This document shows, one piece after another, positions 9,300-18,259 of a stretch of DNA of 64,000 nt. The DNA is from Sinorhizobium medicae. GTDB lineage: Bacteria; Pseudomonadota; Alphaproteobacteria; Rhizobiales; Rhizobiaceae. Location of the stretch: NCBI RefSeq assembly GCF_007827695.1, contig NZ_VITA01000008.1, positions 62,001 to 126,000 of the forward strand, read 5' to 3'. Position 1 is the first letter of the stretch. Every line of letters starts with the position of its first letter. The position numbers and the translations under genes were made by a program. The notes under the pieces were generated by a model. The model had not been told where the DNA came from. It ran no database searches and saw only the letters and a program-made list of their open reading frames with translations.

Positions 9300-9698
9300 T
9301 TACGATTGAGCTGGCGGACCGCGCGGCGGCGGCACCAGACGCAGGGGCAGAAGGACGGCCTCGGTTACGATGATCGGTGTGCCGGCAGCCCAGTTGCCGT
9401 TGCGTGCAGGCAGGCTCTCATCGGGCGCCACCGGCAGCAGCACGGAGGCGGCAAGCCGGCAGGCTTCGCAAACGGGAGCGAAGGACAGTTTGCCGTGGCC
9501 GGTATCAAGATCGACGCCGTCCGCGCCGAAGCAGATATCGGCGAAAGTGCCGTCGGGAAGAACGTATTCGGCCGCGACCGCCGGGCTGATCCCCTCTGCC
9601 AAGGCTGGCCGGTGGGCAAAGGAAAGGAATACGAGTGCGAATGCTGCAAGCAGCCGCACCGCAATTCCCCATTTCCGCTCGCGCCCCGTCATCGTCAC
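9300..9698 (-). CDS. DUF2946-like exported protein with CxxC
   Basis: The 132-residue product has a hydrophobic N-terminal segment (about residues 11-34, VRLLAAFALVFLSFAHRPALA) that could be a signal peptide or anchor, followed by ICFGADG and a CEACR motif, then a second hydrophobic stretch (ASVLLPVAP) and a Pro-rich end. Cysteines at ICFG and CEAC match DUF2946-type proteins, often found next to copper genes. It precedes the YcnI-PCuAC gene by about 90 bp on the same strand, suggesting a two-gene copper operon. Family placement is by pattern only. Confidence 0.65.
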   Translation of the reverse strand: MTMTGRERKWGIAVRLLAAFALVFLSFAHRPALAEGISPAVAAEYVLPDGTFADICFGADGVDLDTGHGKLSFAPVCEACRLAASVLLPVAPDESLPARNGNWAAGTPIIVTEAVLLPLRLVPPPRGPPAQS

Positions 9699-9852
9699 CT
9701 CTCGCAGGTTTTCCTAGCGGCTGCCCAACCAAATTGCAAAGGCCGATTTGCCGCACGCATGACGGTGGATGAAGCCAGGGCGACAAAAAGATGTTCGGTC
9801 GCGACATAGGCCCTTGCCAAGATCCGGCCTTCGCCGTTATCTGGAGACGACC

Positions 9853-10009
9853 TTGTTGGGAGAAACCGGTTCGATCCGGTGCCGAAGGAGCAACCGCCCC
9901 GGAAACTCTCAGGCCAAAGGACCAGCAAGGTGCCGGTAGGACTCTGGAGAGAAGCGTTCGCGCTCGCCGAAGGGATAACAATCTCAGGCAAAGGGACAGA
10001 GGGGGCTCG
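9853..10009 (+). promoter_or_regulatory. Tandem glycine riboswitch upstream of gcvTHP
   Basis: Two glycine aptamers lie in tandem. The first shows the conserved core CCGAAGGAGCAA, AAACTCTCAGG, AAAGGAC and closes with GGACTCTGGAGAG (about 9857-9943). The second is short, with a small GCGTTCGCGC hairpin, CCGAAGGGATAAC, AATCTCAGGC, AAAGGGACAGAGGG (about 9944-10009). The arrangement matches glycine riboswitches that control glycine cleavage genes. The gcvT start follows about 67 bases later; no clear intrinsic terminator is seen between, so control is probably at translation initiation or by an alternative fold. Confidence 0.93.
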
Positions 10010-10076
10010 AATTTGTCGGCGCATGACGCCGGTATTGTGAGCCGGCGCGACGACGCGCCAGACCTGGAGGCCGGAC

Positions 10077-11216
10077 TTGGAAGACGTTTCCCCCCTGAAA
10101 CACACGCCGCTGCACGCGCTGCATCTTTCGCGCGGGGCGCGAATGGTGCCTTTCGCCGGCTATGACATGCCGGTTCAGTACCCGGAGGGCGTGCTGAAGG
10201 AACACCTTCATACCCGTACCGCGGCCGGTGTTTTCGACGTGTCCCACATGGGTCAGATCCTCGTGCGGCCGAAGTCCGGAAAGATCGAGGACGCGGCACT
10301 GGCTCTGGAAAAGCTCGTGCCGGTGGACGTGCTCAGCCTCGCGGAAGGCCGGCAACGCTATGGCCTGTTCACCAATGCGACAGGCGGCATTCTCGACGAC
10401 CTGATGATCGTCAATCGCGGCGATCATCTTTTCCTCGTCGTTAATGCAGCCTGCAAGGACGCCGATTTCGCGCATCTCAAGAATGGTCTTGGCAGTCTCT
10501 GCGACGTGACCATGTTGACCGACCGCGCCCTGATTGCCCTTCAAGGCCCTCGGGCGGGGGCGGTTCTCTGCGAACTGTGGGCAGACGTCGCGTCGATGCG
10601 CTTCATGGATGTCGCCGAAGCCGACCTTCACGACGTAAGCTGCATCATATCCCGCTCCGGTTACACCGGCGAGGATGGCTTCGAGATTTCCATTCCCACC
10701 GAAGCGGCCGTTGATGTCACTCAACGTCTTCTCGAACACCCCGACGTCCTGCCGATCGGCCTCGGCGCGCGCGACTCGCTCCGCCTCGAAGCGGGCCTTT
10801 GTCTCTACGGCAACGATATCGACACGAGCACCAGCCCTATCGAAGCGGGACTCGAATGGGCAATCCAGAAAAGCCGCCGCGCCGACGGTGAGCGCGCAGG
10901 CGGCTTTCCCGGCGCCGACAGAATTCTGGCCGAGTTCACCCACGGGGTTTCCAGGCGGCGTGTCGGCTTGAAGCCCGAGGGCCGTGCGCCCGTTCGAGGT
11001 GGCGTGCGGCTATTTGCCGATGCGGAAGGCAACACGGCAGCAGGAACGGTCACCTCCGGCGGTTTTGGCCCGAGTGTCGATGGACCGATTGCCATGGGCT
11101 ATGTCGACGCCGAACACGCGGAAACCGGTACCAGACTGTTTGCGGAGGTGCGCGGCAAGTTTCTGCCGGTCGCCGTCTCCGCCCTGCCCTTCATCAAACA
11201 AACGTATAAACGCTGA
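10077..11216 (+). CDS. gcvT: Aminomethyltransferase (glycine cleavage T protein)
   Basis: The 379-residue T protein releases ammonia from the aminomethyl-lipoyl H protein and transfers the methylene group to tetrahydrofolate. Conserved blocks are [46 protein letters not shown], and [13 protein letters not shown], with the C-terminal barrel ([10 protein letters not shown] and [11 protein letters not shown]) typical of GcvT. Translation very likely starts at TTG (10077): GGAGG at 10066-10070 lies six bases before it and no better ATG precedes the conserved KHTPLHALH. It is the first gene of gcvTHP and is controlled by the glycine riboswitch. Confidence 0.96.
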   Translation: MEDVSPLKHTPLHALHLSRGARMVPFAGYDMPVQYPEGVLKEHLHTRTAAGVFDVSHMGQILVRPKSGKIEDAALALEKLVPVDVLSLAEGRQRYGLFTNATGGILDDLMIVNRGDHLFLVVNAACKDADFAHLKNGLGSLCDVTMLTDRALIALQGPRAGAVLCELWADVASMRFMDVAEADLHDVSCIISRSGYTGEDGFEISIPTEAAVDVTQRLLEHPDVLPIGLGARDSLRLEAGLCLYGNDIDTSTSPIEAGLEWAIQKSRRADGERAGGFPGADRILAEFTHGVSRRRVGLKPEGRAPVRGGVRLFADAEGNTAAGTVTSGGFGPSVDGPIAMGYVDAEHAETGTRLFAEVRGKFLPVAVSALPFIKQTYKR

Positions 11217-11232
11217 TCAGGAGAACCTGCAT

Positions 11233-11595
11233 ATGCTTAAATTCACCGAGGAACATGAGTGGCTGAAGATCGATGGCGATGTCGCGACCGTCGGCATCAC
11301 CGAGCATGCAGCGGGCCAGCTCGGCGATCTTGTCTTCGTGGAACTGCCGGAAGCCGGGAGCACCTTCTCCAAGGGCGATACGGCAGCGACCGTCGAGTCG
11401 GTCAAGGCGGCATCGGACGTCTATTGTCCGCTTGACGGCGAAATCGTCGAGGCCAACCAGGCGATCGTCGACGACCCCTCACTCGTCAACAGCGATCCGC
11501 AAGGCGCTGCCTGGTTCTTCAAGCTGAAACTCGCCGATCCGGACGCCGCCAAGGCGCTCCTGGACGAAGCGGCCTATAAGGAGCTCGTCGCCTGA
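11233..11595 (+). CDS. gcvH: Glycine cleavage system H protein
   Basis: The 120-residue lipoyl carrier shuttles the aminomethyl intermediate between the P, T and L proteins. It begins [12 protein letters not shown] and holds the lipoylation motif VESVKAASD with Lys58 as the attachment site. AGGAGA precedes the ATG. It lies 16 bp after gcvT, and its TGA overlaps the ATG of gcvP (TGATG), suggesting translational coupling. Confidence 0.97.
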   Translation: MLKFTEEHEWLKIDGDVATVGITEHAAGQLGDLVFVELPEAGSTFSKGDTAATVESVKAASDVYCPLDGEIVEANQAIVDDPSLVNSDPQGAAWFFKLKLADPDAAKALLDEAAYKELVA

Positions 11596-14459
11596 TGAGC
11601 ATGCCCAAGGACTTTACCTTTACCGACTACAAGCCCTACGACTTCGCCAATCGCCGTCACATCGGCCCCTCGCCGGCCGAAATGGACGAAATGCTGAAGG
11701 TCGTCGGCTATCCGAGCCTCGATGCGCTCATCGACGACACCGTTCCGCCGTCGATCCGGCAGCAGACTCCACTCGCCTGGGGTGCGCCGATGACGGAACG
11801 CGAGGCGCTCGACAAGCTGCGCGAGACGGCGAACCGCAACCGGAAGGTCGTTTCTCTGATCGGCCAGGGCTATTACGGAACCATCACGCCCCCGGTCATC
11901 CAGCGTAATATTCTCGAGAATCCCGCCTGGTACACCGCCTATACGCCCTATCAGCCGGAGATCAGCCAGGGGCGTCTCGAAGCCCTGCTCAATTTTCAGA
12001 CGATGGTTTGCGACCTGACCGGACTTGACGTCGCAAACGCCTCGCTGCTGGACGAGGCGACGGCGGCGGCGGAAGCGATGGCCATTGCGGAGCGCGTCGC
12101 AAAGTCCAAAGCGAAGGCCTTTTTCGTCGACGAGAACTGCCACCCCCAGACGATCGCACTGTTGAAGACCCGGGCAGAGCCGCTCGGCTGGCAGATCGTC
12201 GTCGGCAATCCCTTCGAGGATCTGGACGCCGCAATCGTTTTCGGCGCGATTTTCCAGTATCCCGGCACTTATGGTCATGTTCGCGATTTCTCGGGCCTGA
12301 TCGCCAGGCTCCACGAACTGGGCGCAATCGCCGCCGTCGCAGCCGATCCGCTGGCGCTGGCGCTTTTGAAGTCGCCGGGTGAGATGGGCGCAGACATCGC
12401 CGTCGGCTCAACCCAGCGCTTCGGCGTTCCGGTGGGCTATGGCGGGCCGCACGCCGCCTACATGGCGGTCAGGGACGCCTACAAGCGCTCGATGCCCGGC
12501 CGTCTCGTGGGCGTGTCGGTCGACGCGCGCGGAAACCGCGCCTATCGGCTTTCGCTGCAGACGCGGGAGCAGCATATACGGCGCGAAAAGGCGACATCCA
12601 ACATCTGTACCGCGCAGGTGCTGCTTGCCGTCATGGCCTCCATGTATGCCGTCTTCCACGGGCCCGAGGGCATCAAGGCGATCGCCCAGAGCGTCCACCA
12701 GAAGACGGTCCGCCTTGCGCTCGGCCTCGAAAAACTCGGCTATACCGTCGAGCCGGACGTCTTCTTCGATACGATCACCGTCGAGGTCGGCAAACTACAA
12801 GGCATCATCCTCAAGGCTGCCGTCGCCGAGGACGTGAACCTTCGCAAGATCGGGACGACGAAGATCGGCATCAGTCTCGACGAGCGCTCCCGGCCAATCA
12901 CCCTCGAGGCCGTCTGGCGGGCTTTCGGCGGCGATTTCAGCGTCGATCAGTTCGAGCCGGACTACCGCCTGCCGAAGGAATTGCTGCGCACCAGCGACTA
13001 TCTCACCCATCCGATCTTCCACATGAACCGGGCTGAAAGCGAGATGACGCGTTACATGCGACGCCTCGCCGATCGCGATCTTGCGCTCGATCGGGCAATG
13101 ATCCCGCTCGGCTCCTGCACGATGAAGCTCAACGCGACGGCGGAGATGCTGCCAATAACCTGGCCGGAATTCTCGGAGATCCACCCGTTCGTGCCCGCCG
13201 ACCAGGCGATGGGATATCACCATCTGATCGAAGACCTGTCGCAGAAACTCTGCGCGATCACCGGCTACGACGCGATCTCCATGCAGCCGAACTCGGGCGC
13301 CCAGGGCGAATATGCAGGTCTGCTCGCTATCCGCGCCTACCATATTGCCAATGGCAACGAACATCGTGACGTCTGCCTGATCCCGACTTCGGCGCACGGC
13401 ACCAATCCCGCCTCGGCGCAGATGGCCGGCATGAAGGTGGTGGTCGTCAAGGTGAGCGACGCCGGCGAGATCGCCATGGACGACTTCCGCGCCAAAGCCG
13501 AGCAATATGCGGAAACGCTCTCCTGCTGCATGATCACCTATCCCTCGACCCACGGCGTATTCGAGGAGAACGTGCGCGAGGTCTGCGAGATCGTCCATAA
13601 GCATGGCGGCCAAGTCTACCTGGACGGCGCCAACATGAATGCGATGGTCGGCCTTTCCCGTCCCGGCGATATCGGCTCGGATGTCAGCCACTTGAACCTG
13701 CACAAGACCTTCTGCATTCCGCATGGCGGCGGCGGGCCCGGCATGGGTCCGATCGGGGTCAAAGCCCACCTCGCACCCTTCCTTCCGGGGCATCCGGAAA
13801 GCGGCGAACATAAGGGCGCCGTTTCCGCCGCACCGTTCGGGTCGGCTTCGATCCTGCCTATCTCCTGGAGCTATTGCCTGATGATGGGCGGCGAAGGCCT
13901 GACGCAAGCGACCAAGGTGGCGATCCTCAATGCCAATTATGTCGCCGCCCGGCTGAAGGGTGCCTTTGACGTGCTCTACAAGTCGGCCAAAGGCCGCGTT
14001 GCGCATGAATGCATCATCGATACCCGCCCCCTTGCCGAGAGCGCCGGTGTGACCGTTGACGACGTTGCCAAACGGCTGATCGACTGCGGTTTCCATGCGC
14101 CGACGATGAGCTGGCCGGTTGCCGGAACCTTGATGATAGAGCCGACGGAATCGGAGACCAAGGCCGAGCTCGACCGCTTCTGCGATGCCTTGCTGGCGAT
14201 CCGAGAGGAAGCCCGCGCCATAGCGGAAGGCCGGATGGACAAGATCAACAATCCGCTGAAGAACGCCCCGCATACGGTCGAGGACCTCGTCGGCGACTGG
14301 GACCGGCCCTATTCGCGCGAGCAAGCCTGCTTCCCGCCCGGCGCATTCCGCGTCGACAAATATTGGTCGCCGGTCAACCGCGTCGACAATGTCTATGGCG
14401 ACCGCAATCTCGTCTGCACCTGCCCGCCGATCGAAAGCTATGCGGAAGCTGCTGAATGA
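11595..14459 (+). CDS. gcvP: Glycine dehydrogenase (decarboxylating), P protein
   Basis: The 954-residue single-chain P protein decarboxylates glycine with pyridoxal phosphate and passes the aminomethyl group to GcvH. Both homologous halves are present; the PLP lysine is Lys704 in [18 protein letters not shown]. Other family blocks are [31 protein letters not shown] and [17 protein letters not shown]. The length is normal for the fused form. The start overlaps the gcvH stop. No simple terminator follows; a palindromic mosaic repeat begins 78 bp downstream. Confidence 0.97.
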   Translation: MSMPKDFTFTDYKPYDFANRRHIGPSPAEMDEMLKVVGYPSLDALIDDTVPPSIRQQTPLAWGAPMTEREALDKLRETANRNRKVVSLIGQGYYGTITPPVIQRNILENPAWYTAYTPYQPEISQGRLEALLNFQTMVCDLTGLDVANASLLDEATAAAEAMAIAERVAKSKAKAFFVDENCHPQTIALLKTRAEPLGWQIVVGNPFEDLDAAIVFGAIFQYPGTYGHVRDFSGLIARLHELGAIAAVAADPLALALLKSPGEMGADIAVGSTQRFGVPVGYGGPHAAYMAVRDAYKRSMPGRLVGVSVDARGNRAYRLSLQTREQHIRREKATSNICTAQVLLAVMASMYAVFHGPEGIKAIAQSVHQKTVRLALGLEKLGYTVEPDVFFDTITVEVGKLQGIILKAAVAEDVNLRKIGTTKIGISLDERSRPITLEAVWRAFGGDFSVDQFEPDYRLPKELLRTSDYLTHPIFHMNRAESEMTRYMRRLADRDLALDRAMIPLGSCTMKLNATAEMLPITWPEFSEIHPFVPADQAMGYHHLIEDLSQKLCAITGYDAISMQPNSGAQGEYAGLLAIRAYHIANGNEHRDVCLIPTSAHGTNPASAQMAGMKVVVVKVSDAGEIAMDDFRAKAEQYAETLSCCMITYPSTHGVFEENVREVCEIVHKHGGQVYLDGANMNAMVGLSRPGDIGSDVSHLNLHKTFCIPHGGGGPGMGPIGVKAHLAPFLPGHPESGEHKGAVSAAPFGSASILPISWSYCLMMGGEGLTQATKVAILNANYVAARLKGAFDVLYKSAKGRVAHECIIDTRPLAESAGVTVDDVAKRLIDCGFHAPTMSWPVAGTLMIEPTESETKAELDRFCDALLAIREEARAIAEGRMDKINNPLKNAPHTVEDLVGDWDRPYSREQACFPPGAFRVDKYWSPVNRVDNVYGDRNLVCTCPPIESYAEAAE

Positions 14460-14536
14460 GATGATCGGACCGGGCGCTGGTCAGGCGTCCGGCTCGACGA
14501 TCGTCTCTTGGCGTAGAGGACACCAGGCGCGTTCGG

Positions 14537-14688
14537 CCCCTCATCCGCCTGCCGGCACCTTCTCCCATCGGGAGAAGGGACTTGCCGCAACCGCTCAATA
14601 CTCCGCAACGGCTCGGAAGCAACAGGAGCATGCCGCTTGTCCCTTCCCCCCGCTCGCGGGGAGAAGGTGCCGGCAGGCGGATGAGGGG
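14537..14688. repeat. RIME1-like palindromic intergenic mosaic element
   Basis: A perfect 30-bp inverted repeat (14537-14566 with 14659-14688; arm begins CCCCTCATCCGCCTGCCGGC) encloses about 92 bp. Smaller palindromes lie inside, such as TCTCCCATCGGGAGA. This matches my recollection of the rhizobial intergenic mosaic element RIME1. It sits between convergent gcvP and tig and may also end transcripts. Confidence 0.75.
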
Positions 14689-14744
14689 CGTTCGCTCCAC
14701 ATCAGTTCAGCGCGTCGACGGCGCGAGAGCTCCCAGCAAGCGCG

Positions 14745-14778
14745 GCGAACGTCAGGGTTGGGCGAACGTCAGGGTTGG
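14745..14778. repeat. 17-bp tandem duplication
   Basis: The unit GCGAACGTCAGGGTTGG occurs twice head to tail (14745-14761 and 14762-14778), about 55 bp past the RIME-like element. It probably reflects slippage; no function is apparent. Confidence 0.85.
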
Positions 14779-14798
14779 CGCCCGGCATCAGCGCATAG

Positions 14799-14825
14799 AA
14801 AAAGCCGCCCGGAGGGCGGCTTTTT
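14799..14825 (-). terminator. Rho-independent terminator of tig (bidirectional)
   Basis: The stem GCCGCC (14804-14809) pairs with GGCGGC (14815-14820), flanked by five A on the left and five T on the right, giving a U-tract on both strands. It lies 24 bp past the tig stop. Confidence 0.85.
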
Positions 14826-14848
14826 CAATTCATTGCAAGACACTCGAT

Positions 14849-16324
14849 TTACTCGGCGCTCTCGTCCGAAGCCTTTTTCTTGGCCGGAGCCTTCCTTTTC
14901 GGCGCTGCGGCTTCTTCGCCCTCGGCGGCATCGGCCTTGGCAGCTGCCTTCTTCTTGGAAGCCGTCTTCTTGGCCGGTTTTTCGTCGGCGTCGTCTTCCG
15001 CGGTCAGCTCTTCCTTGGACACCTTCTTGTCGGTCACCGAGACCTCGGTGAGCAGATGGTCGACGACCTTCTCCTCGAAGAGCGGTGCGCGCAGAGAGGC
15101 GGCAGCGCCGGGCGTATTGCGGAAATATTCGATGATTTCCTTTTCCTGGCCGGGGAACTGACGCAGCTGCTGGAACAGTGAATTCTGCATCTCGTCATCG
15201 CTGACCTGGACACCGGCCTTCTCGCCTATTTCGGAGAGAACCAGTCCAAGGCGGACGCGACGCTGGGCAAGCTTGCGGTATTCGGCGCGGGCTTCCTCTT
15301 CCGTCGTGTCTTCATCGGCAAAGGTTTTGCCGGCCTGCTGCAGATCGGTGTTGATCTGGCGCCAGATGTTCTCGAATTCGGCGTCGACGAGGCGCTCGGG
15401 CGTATCGAACTGGTAGAGTTCGTCGAGCTGGTCTAGAAGCTGGCGCTTGACCTTCTGGCGGGTTATCGAGCCGAACTGGCTTTCGATCTGGCCGCGAACG
15501 ATTTCCTTCAGCTTGTCGACGGATTCGAGGCCGAGCTTCGTTGCCAGCTCATCATTGATCTCGATCGGAGCCGCGGCAGCGACGTCCTTCACCGTGACGT
15601 CGAAGGTTGCTTCCTTGCCGGCGAGATTGGCTGCCGGGTAGTCGGCCGGGAACGTGACCGTGATGGTCTTTTCATCGCCGGCCTTCGCGCCAACGAGCTG
15701 CTCTTCGAAGCCGGGGATGAAGCGGTTGGAGCCGAGCACGAGTTCCGCATCCTCGTCCTTGCCGCCGTCAAAGGCTTCGCCGTCGACCTTGCCCAGGTAG
15801 TCGATCGTGACGCGGTCACCATTGGCGGCCTTGCCCTTCTTCGATTCATAAGTACGGGCGCTTTCAGCGATGCGCTCGATCTGCTCGTTGACTTCGTCTT
15901 CGCCGACATCAACGACTTCGCGAGTGACCTTGATGCCGCTCGCGTCCTTGAGTTCGATCGGCGGAATGATTTCGTAGGCGACGGTGAATTCGAAATCCGC
16001 TTCGGCCTTCAGGATCTTGTCAGCTTCCGCCTCGTCCTCGGTCATCCCGATTTCCGGCTGGGTCGCAGACTTCTCGCCGCGGCTGGTGAGGATTTCCGTC
16101 GGCTTTTCACGAACGATCTCGTTGACGAGATCGGCCATGATCGACTTGCCGTAAACCTTCTTCAGATGCGCAACCGGCACCTTGCCGGGGCGGAAGCCAT
16201 TGATGCGAACACGATCCTTCACCTCGACGAGACGCTCGTTCATCCGAGCTTCCATTTCGTCGGCCGGAATGACGACCTTGAGTTCGCGCTTCAGCCCTTG
16301 AGCGAGCGTTTCGATAACCTGCAT
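14849..16324 (-). CDS. tig: Trigger factor (ribosome-associated chaperone and prolyl isomerase)
   Basis: The 491-residue chaperone binds the ribosome at the tunnel exit and folds nascent chains. It has the N-terminal ribosome-binding domain with signature [13 protein letters not shown] (near residue 45), the FKBP-type isomerase domain (about 160-250, [20 protein letters not shown]) and the C-terminal chaperone arms. A Lys/Ala-rich tail of about 55 residues ([15 protein letters not shown] to ASDESAE) extends past the E. coli-like end, as in other rhizobia. ATG at 16324 begins [10 protein letters not shown]; a TTG two codons upstream is a less likely start. It is monocistronic, with tRNA-Leu upstream on the same strand. 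Confidence 0.96.
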   Translation of the reverse strand: MQVIETLAQGLKRELKVVIPADEMEARMNERLVEVKDRVRINGFRPGKVPVAHLKKVYGKSIMADLVNEIVREKPTEILTSRGEKSATQPEIGMTEDEAEADKILKAEADFEFTVAYEIIPPIELKDASGIKVTREVVDVGEDEVNEQIERIAESARTYESKKGKAANGDRVTIDYLGKVDGEAFDGGKDEDAELVLGSNRFIPGFEEQLVGAKAGDEKTITVTFPADYPAANLAGKEATFDVTVKDVAAAAPIEINDELATKLGLESVDKLKEIVRGQIESQFGSITRQKVKRQLLDQLDELYQFDTPERLVDAEFENIWRQINTDLQQAGKTFADEDTTEEEARAEYRKLAQRRVRLGLVLSEIGEKAGVQVSDDEMQNSLFQQLRQFPGQEKEIIEYFRNTPGAAASLRAPLFEEKVVDHLLTEVSVTDKKVSKEELTAEDDADEKPAKKTASKKKAAAKADAAEGEEAAAPKRKAPAKKKASDESAE

Positions 16325-16499
16325 GTTCAAACCTTCACTTCACGTTGACGGTGCTCTTCCCTTGATAAGGCTAGGCGAGCACGTGAGCCGATCCATTTGC
16401 CGGGAGTGGCTTTACGCAATTCCGACCGCTTTGCAAGCAAAATGGCGCCTTGCCGGCCTTCCTCAGCGCCGAAAACGACGCGTGACTGCTATATCGTCC

Positions 16500-16584
<85 letters not shown>

Positions 16585-16909
16585 ATTCAGACGATCGCAC
16601 CGCCCAATCGCATTCCTCACAAGATCTCACCAGCGGAATGCCGCAGATATTTCTTGGGCCGTGCGAAAGGTTCAGGGGCTTCCCGAGCGCGGCGTCTCTA
16701 TATCACTCGTTTTCATCGGATCAAAGGGAAAATGCTCGCGCCCGTTGCCCTTATCCGGCTTGTCTCCGAACGGGAGGATTGCCCTCTTTACAGCCGGGTG
16801 CCGACAGAAACGCGATGCGGCGGCGCATGCCGATGCGTTGCGCAAACTGCATATCTTCCATGTGGACATTGCACTGCACAAATCGATTTAAGCGTCCTAT
16901 ATTCACCTC
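16585..16909. other. Gap between tRNA-Leu and first sRNA
   Basis: About 325 bp without a convincing gene. It holds the upstream region of tRNA-Leu (leftward) and of the first alpha-r14-like sRNA (rightward), including TGCACTGCACAAAT (16870-16883), repeated exactly at 17901-17914, and the likely -10 TATATT (16898-16903). Confidence 0.5.
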
Positions 16910-17032
16910 ATGGAATTCGAAGCAGCGCACTCCTCCTCCCAGCGCCGCTTTGATAGGATTGGCAGCACTCCTCCTCCCGGTTGCCAATCGCCTTTGTGAC
17001 GCCCGCCGGTCCTCCCCCGGCGGGCGTTCTCT
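16910..17032 (+). ncRNA. Trans-acting sRNA, alpha-r14 (Smr14C/NfeR1) type, copy A
   Basis: The predicted RNA has three hairpins, each exposing a CTCC-rich anti-Shine-Dalgarno motif in its loop. Hairpin 1 (16921-16949) presents CTCCTCCTCCC. Hairpin 2 has an 8-bp stem GATTGGCA/TGCCAATC (16957-16964 with 16982-16989) around CTCCTCCTCCC. Hairpin 3 is the terminator, a 10-bp stem (17000-17009 with 17017-17026) around TCCTCCC followed by TTCTCTTCC. TATATT at 16898-16903 is the likely -10, giving the approximate start. This layout is that of the rhizobial alpha-r14 family, which contains NfeR1, an sRNA tied to osmoadaptation and nodulation efficiency; targets would be ribosome binding sites. Exact ends are estimates. 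Confidence 0.8.
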
Positions 17033-17182
17033 TCCTCTCCCGCACTGCACTCTTCAAGTGATCCACCTGCCTACTATTTTGGCACATGTTCACTTTCCGG
17101 CTCCTTAGCTATGCACTGTTCGCATAGGTGCCATTCGGAGAGACCCCTACCAAGCTACGGGTATGCTGCCTATATTCCACTC

Positions 17183-17310
17183 ATCGATCGGGCAGCGCAC
17201 TCCTCCTCCCAGCGCACCCGATACGGATTGGCAGCACTCCTCCTCCCAGTTGCCAATCAGAACAAGCGACGCCTGCTGGACCTCCTCCCCCAGCGGGCGT
17301 TGTTTATTTC
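17183..17310 (+). ncRNA. Trans-acting sRNA, alpha-r14 type, tandem copy B
   Basis: This repeats the architecture of copy A about 270 bp downstream: GCAGCGCACTCCTCCTCCCA, then GATTGGCA...TGCCAATC (about 17226-17258) around CTCCTCCTCCC, and a terminator CGCCTGCTGG/CCAGCGGGCG (17270-17279 with 17290-17299, one G-T wobble) with CCTCCTCC in the loop and TTGTTTATTTC after it. The -10 CCTATATTC (17171-17176) is shared with copy A, but the sequence farther upstream differs, suggesting different regulation of the two copies. Confidence 0.8.
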
Positions 17311-17585
17311 TGCTTTCTTATTCCATTACAGCTACACCGCGCATCTGCGCTAAACGCGGCGCCTCTCAGAAGCGCGCAAAAGCTCGCTGCAAAAATCTGG
17401 AAGGCGGACCGGCACCAAAAGGTTAAGTCGGAATTAATATCGGACAAAGCTTTGCAAGACATGCATGGGTGCGATGCAGCATTATCTCTGTAATTTTGGG
17501 TCAAATCGATTATATTCCGGGTCATCAGATGATGGCCAGCAAGAGAGATAGAGCGCTGGCGAACGACCTAGAAAGGAATAGGATC

Positions 17586-17729
17586 ATGAACCTCGCACGT
17601 TCTTTCAACAACTGGCGCAAGTATCGTCAGACCTGCAACGAACTCGGCCGCATGAGCGATCGGGAACTGACTGACCTCGGCATCGGCCGGGCAGACATTC
17701 CCTACGTTGCGCGTCAGGCAATCAAGTAA
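17586..17729 (+). CDS. DUF1127 (YjiS-like) mini-protein 1
   Basis: The 47-residue product starts MNLARSFNNWRKYRQTCNEL and has the DUF1127 core, LGRMSDRELTDLGIGRADIP. AAAGGA eight bases before the ATG sets the start inside a longer open frame that begins at 17469. DUF1127 proteins are small, basic, Arg-rich; some in Agrobacterium and Rhodobacter have been linked to RNA-related metabolism and phosphate or carbon phenotypes, so an RNA-linked role is possible but not shown. A terminator follows at 17763-17799. Confidence 0.85.
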   Translation: MNLARSFNNWRKYRQTCNELGRMSDRELTDLGIGRADIPYVARQAIK

Positions 17730-17762
17730 GCAGAATAGCTTTTCGCCAGATCTTGGCCTTTC

Positions 17763-17799
17763 AAACGCCTTCCGGCTCTGCCGGCGGGCGTTTTTCTTT
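17763..17799 (+). terminator. Terminator after DUF1127 gene 1
   Basis: ACGCC-TT-CCGGC and GCCGG-CG-GGCGT form an interrupted stem around TCT, followed by TTTTTCTTT (17791-17799): a good rho-independent signal 34 bp past the stop. Confidence 0.8.
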
Positions 17800-18024
17800 A
17801 TCTGCTGCTTTCTGGTCTCATGCAGTGACCCCGGGAGTTTGAATCTCAAGCGATGGCGCATTTTCAGCCGAGGCTGTATTCATGCTCATCAAATGATCGA
17901 TGCACTGCACAAATGCATAGCAGATGCATCTACTTTGCACTCCATCTCCCAATTAGACAGGCGTATAAGAACCTCAACGACGCAGACAATCACTGTCGCG
18001 AGCGATCTTCTTGAGGAAACGACC

Positions 18025-18168
18025 ATGAACCCGATTCGCATTGCAAAGAGCTGGATCAACTACCGCCGCACCGTTGCCGAACTCGGCAGCCTTTCGAACC
18101 ACGCCCTGAACGATATCGGCATCACTCGCTACGATATCCGCAACATCGCGGCCCGCTCCTTCCGTTAA
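18025..18168 (+). CDS. DUF1127 (YjiS-like) mini-protein 2
   Basis: The 47-residue product begins [20 protein letters not shown] and shares the DUF1127 layout with protein 1: [19 protein letters not shown] near the C-terminus. GAGGAAACGACC precedes the ATG. The two genes are likely duplicates. Upstream (17901-17914) is TGCACTGCACAAAT, an exact copy of a motif before sRNA copy A, in a stretch dense in TGCA. A terminator lies at 18191-18220. Confidence 0.85.
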   Translation: MNPIRIAKSWINYRRTVAELGSLSNHALNDIGITRYDIRNIAARSFR

Positions 18169-18190
18169 CTGGACGAGCATTGCACAGCTT

Positions 18191-18220
18191 GAAAACGGCG
18201 CCCTCGGGCGCCGTTTTCGT
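18191..18220 (+). terminator. Terminator after DUF1127 gene 2
   Basis: AAAACGGCGCCC (18192-18203) pairs with GGGCGCCGTTTT (18206-18217), then CGTTTCTT. It lies about 40 bp before trmFO and separates the two units. Confidence 0.85.
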
Positions 18221-18259
18221 TTCTTGGAAGCGAAGATCGGCTGTGGTAGGAAGCCGCGC

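Noticed and set aside
12795-14324. 509-codon leftward frame opposite gcvP
   Set aside because: Antisense shadow of a fully conserved gcvP with no start signal.
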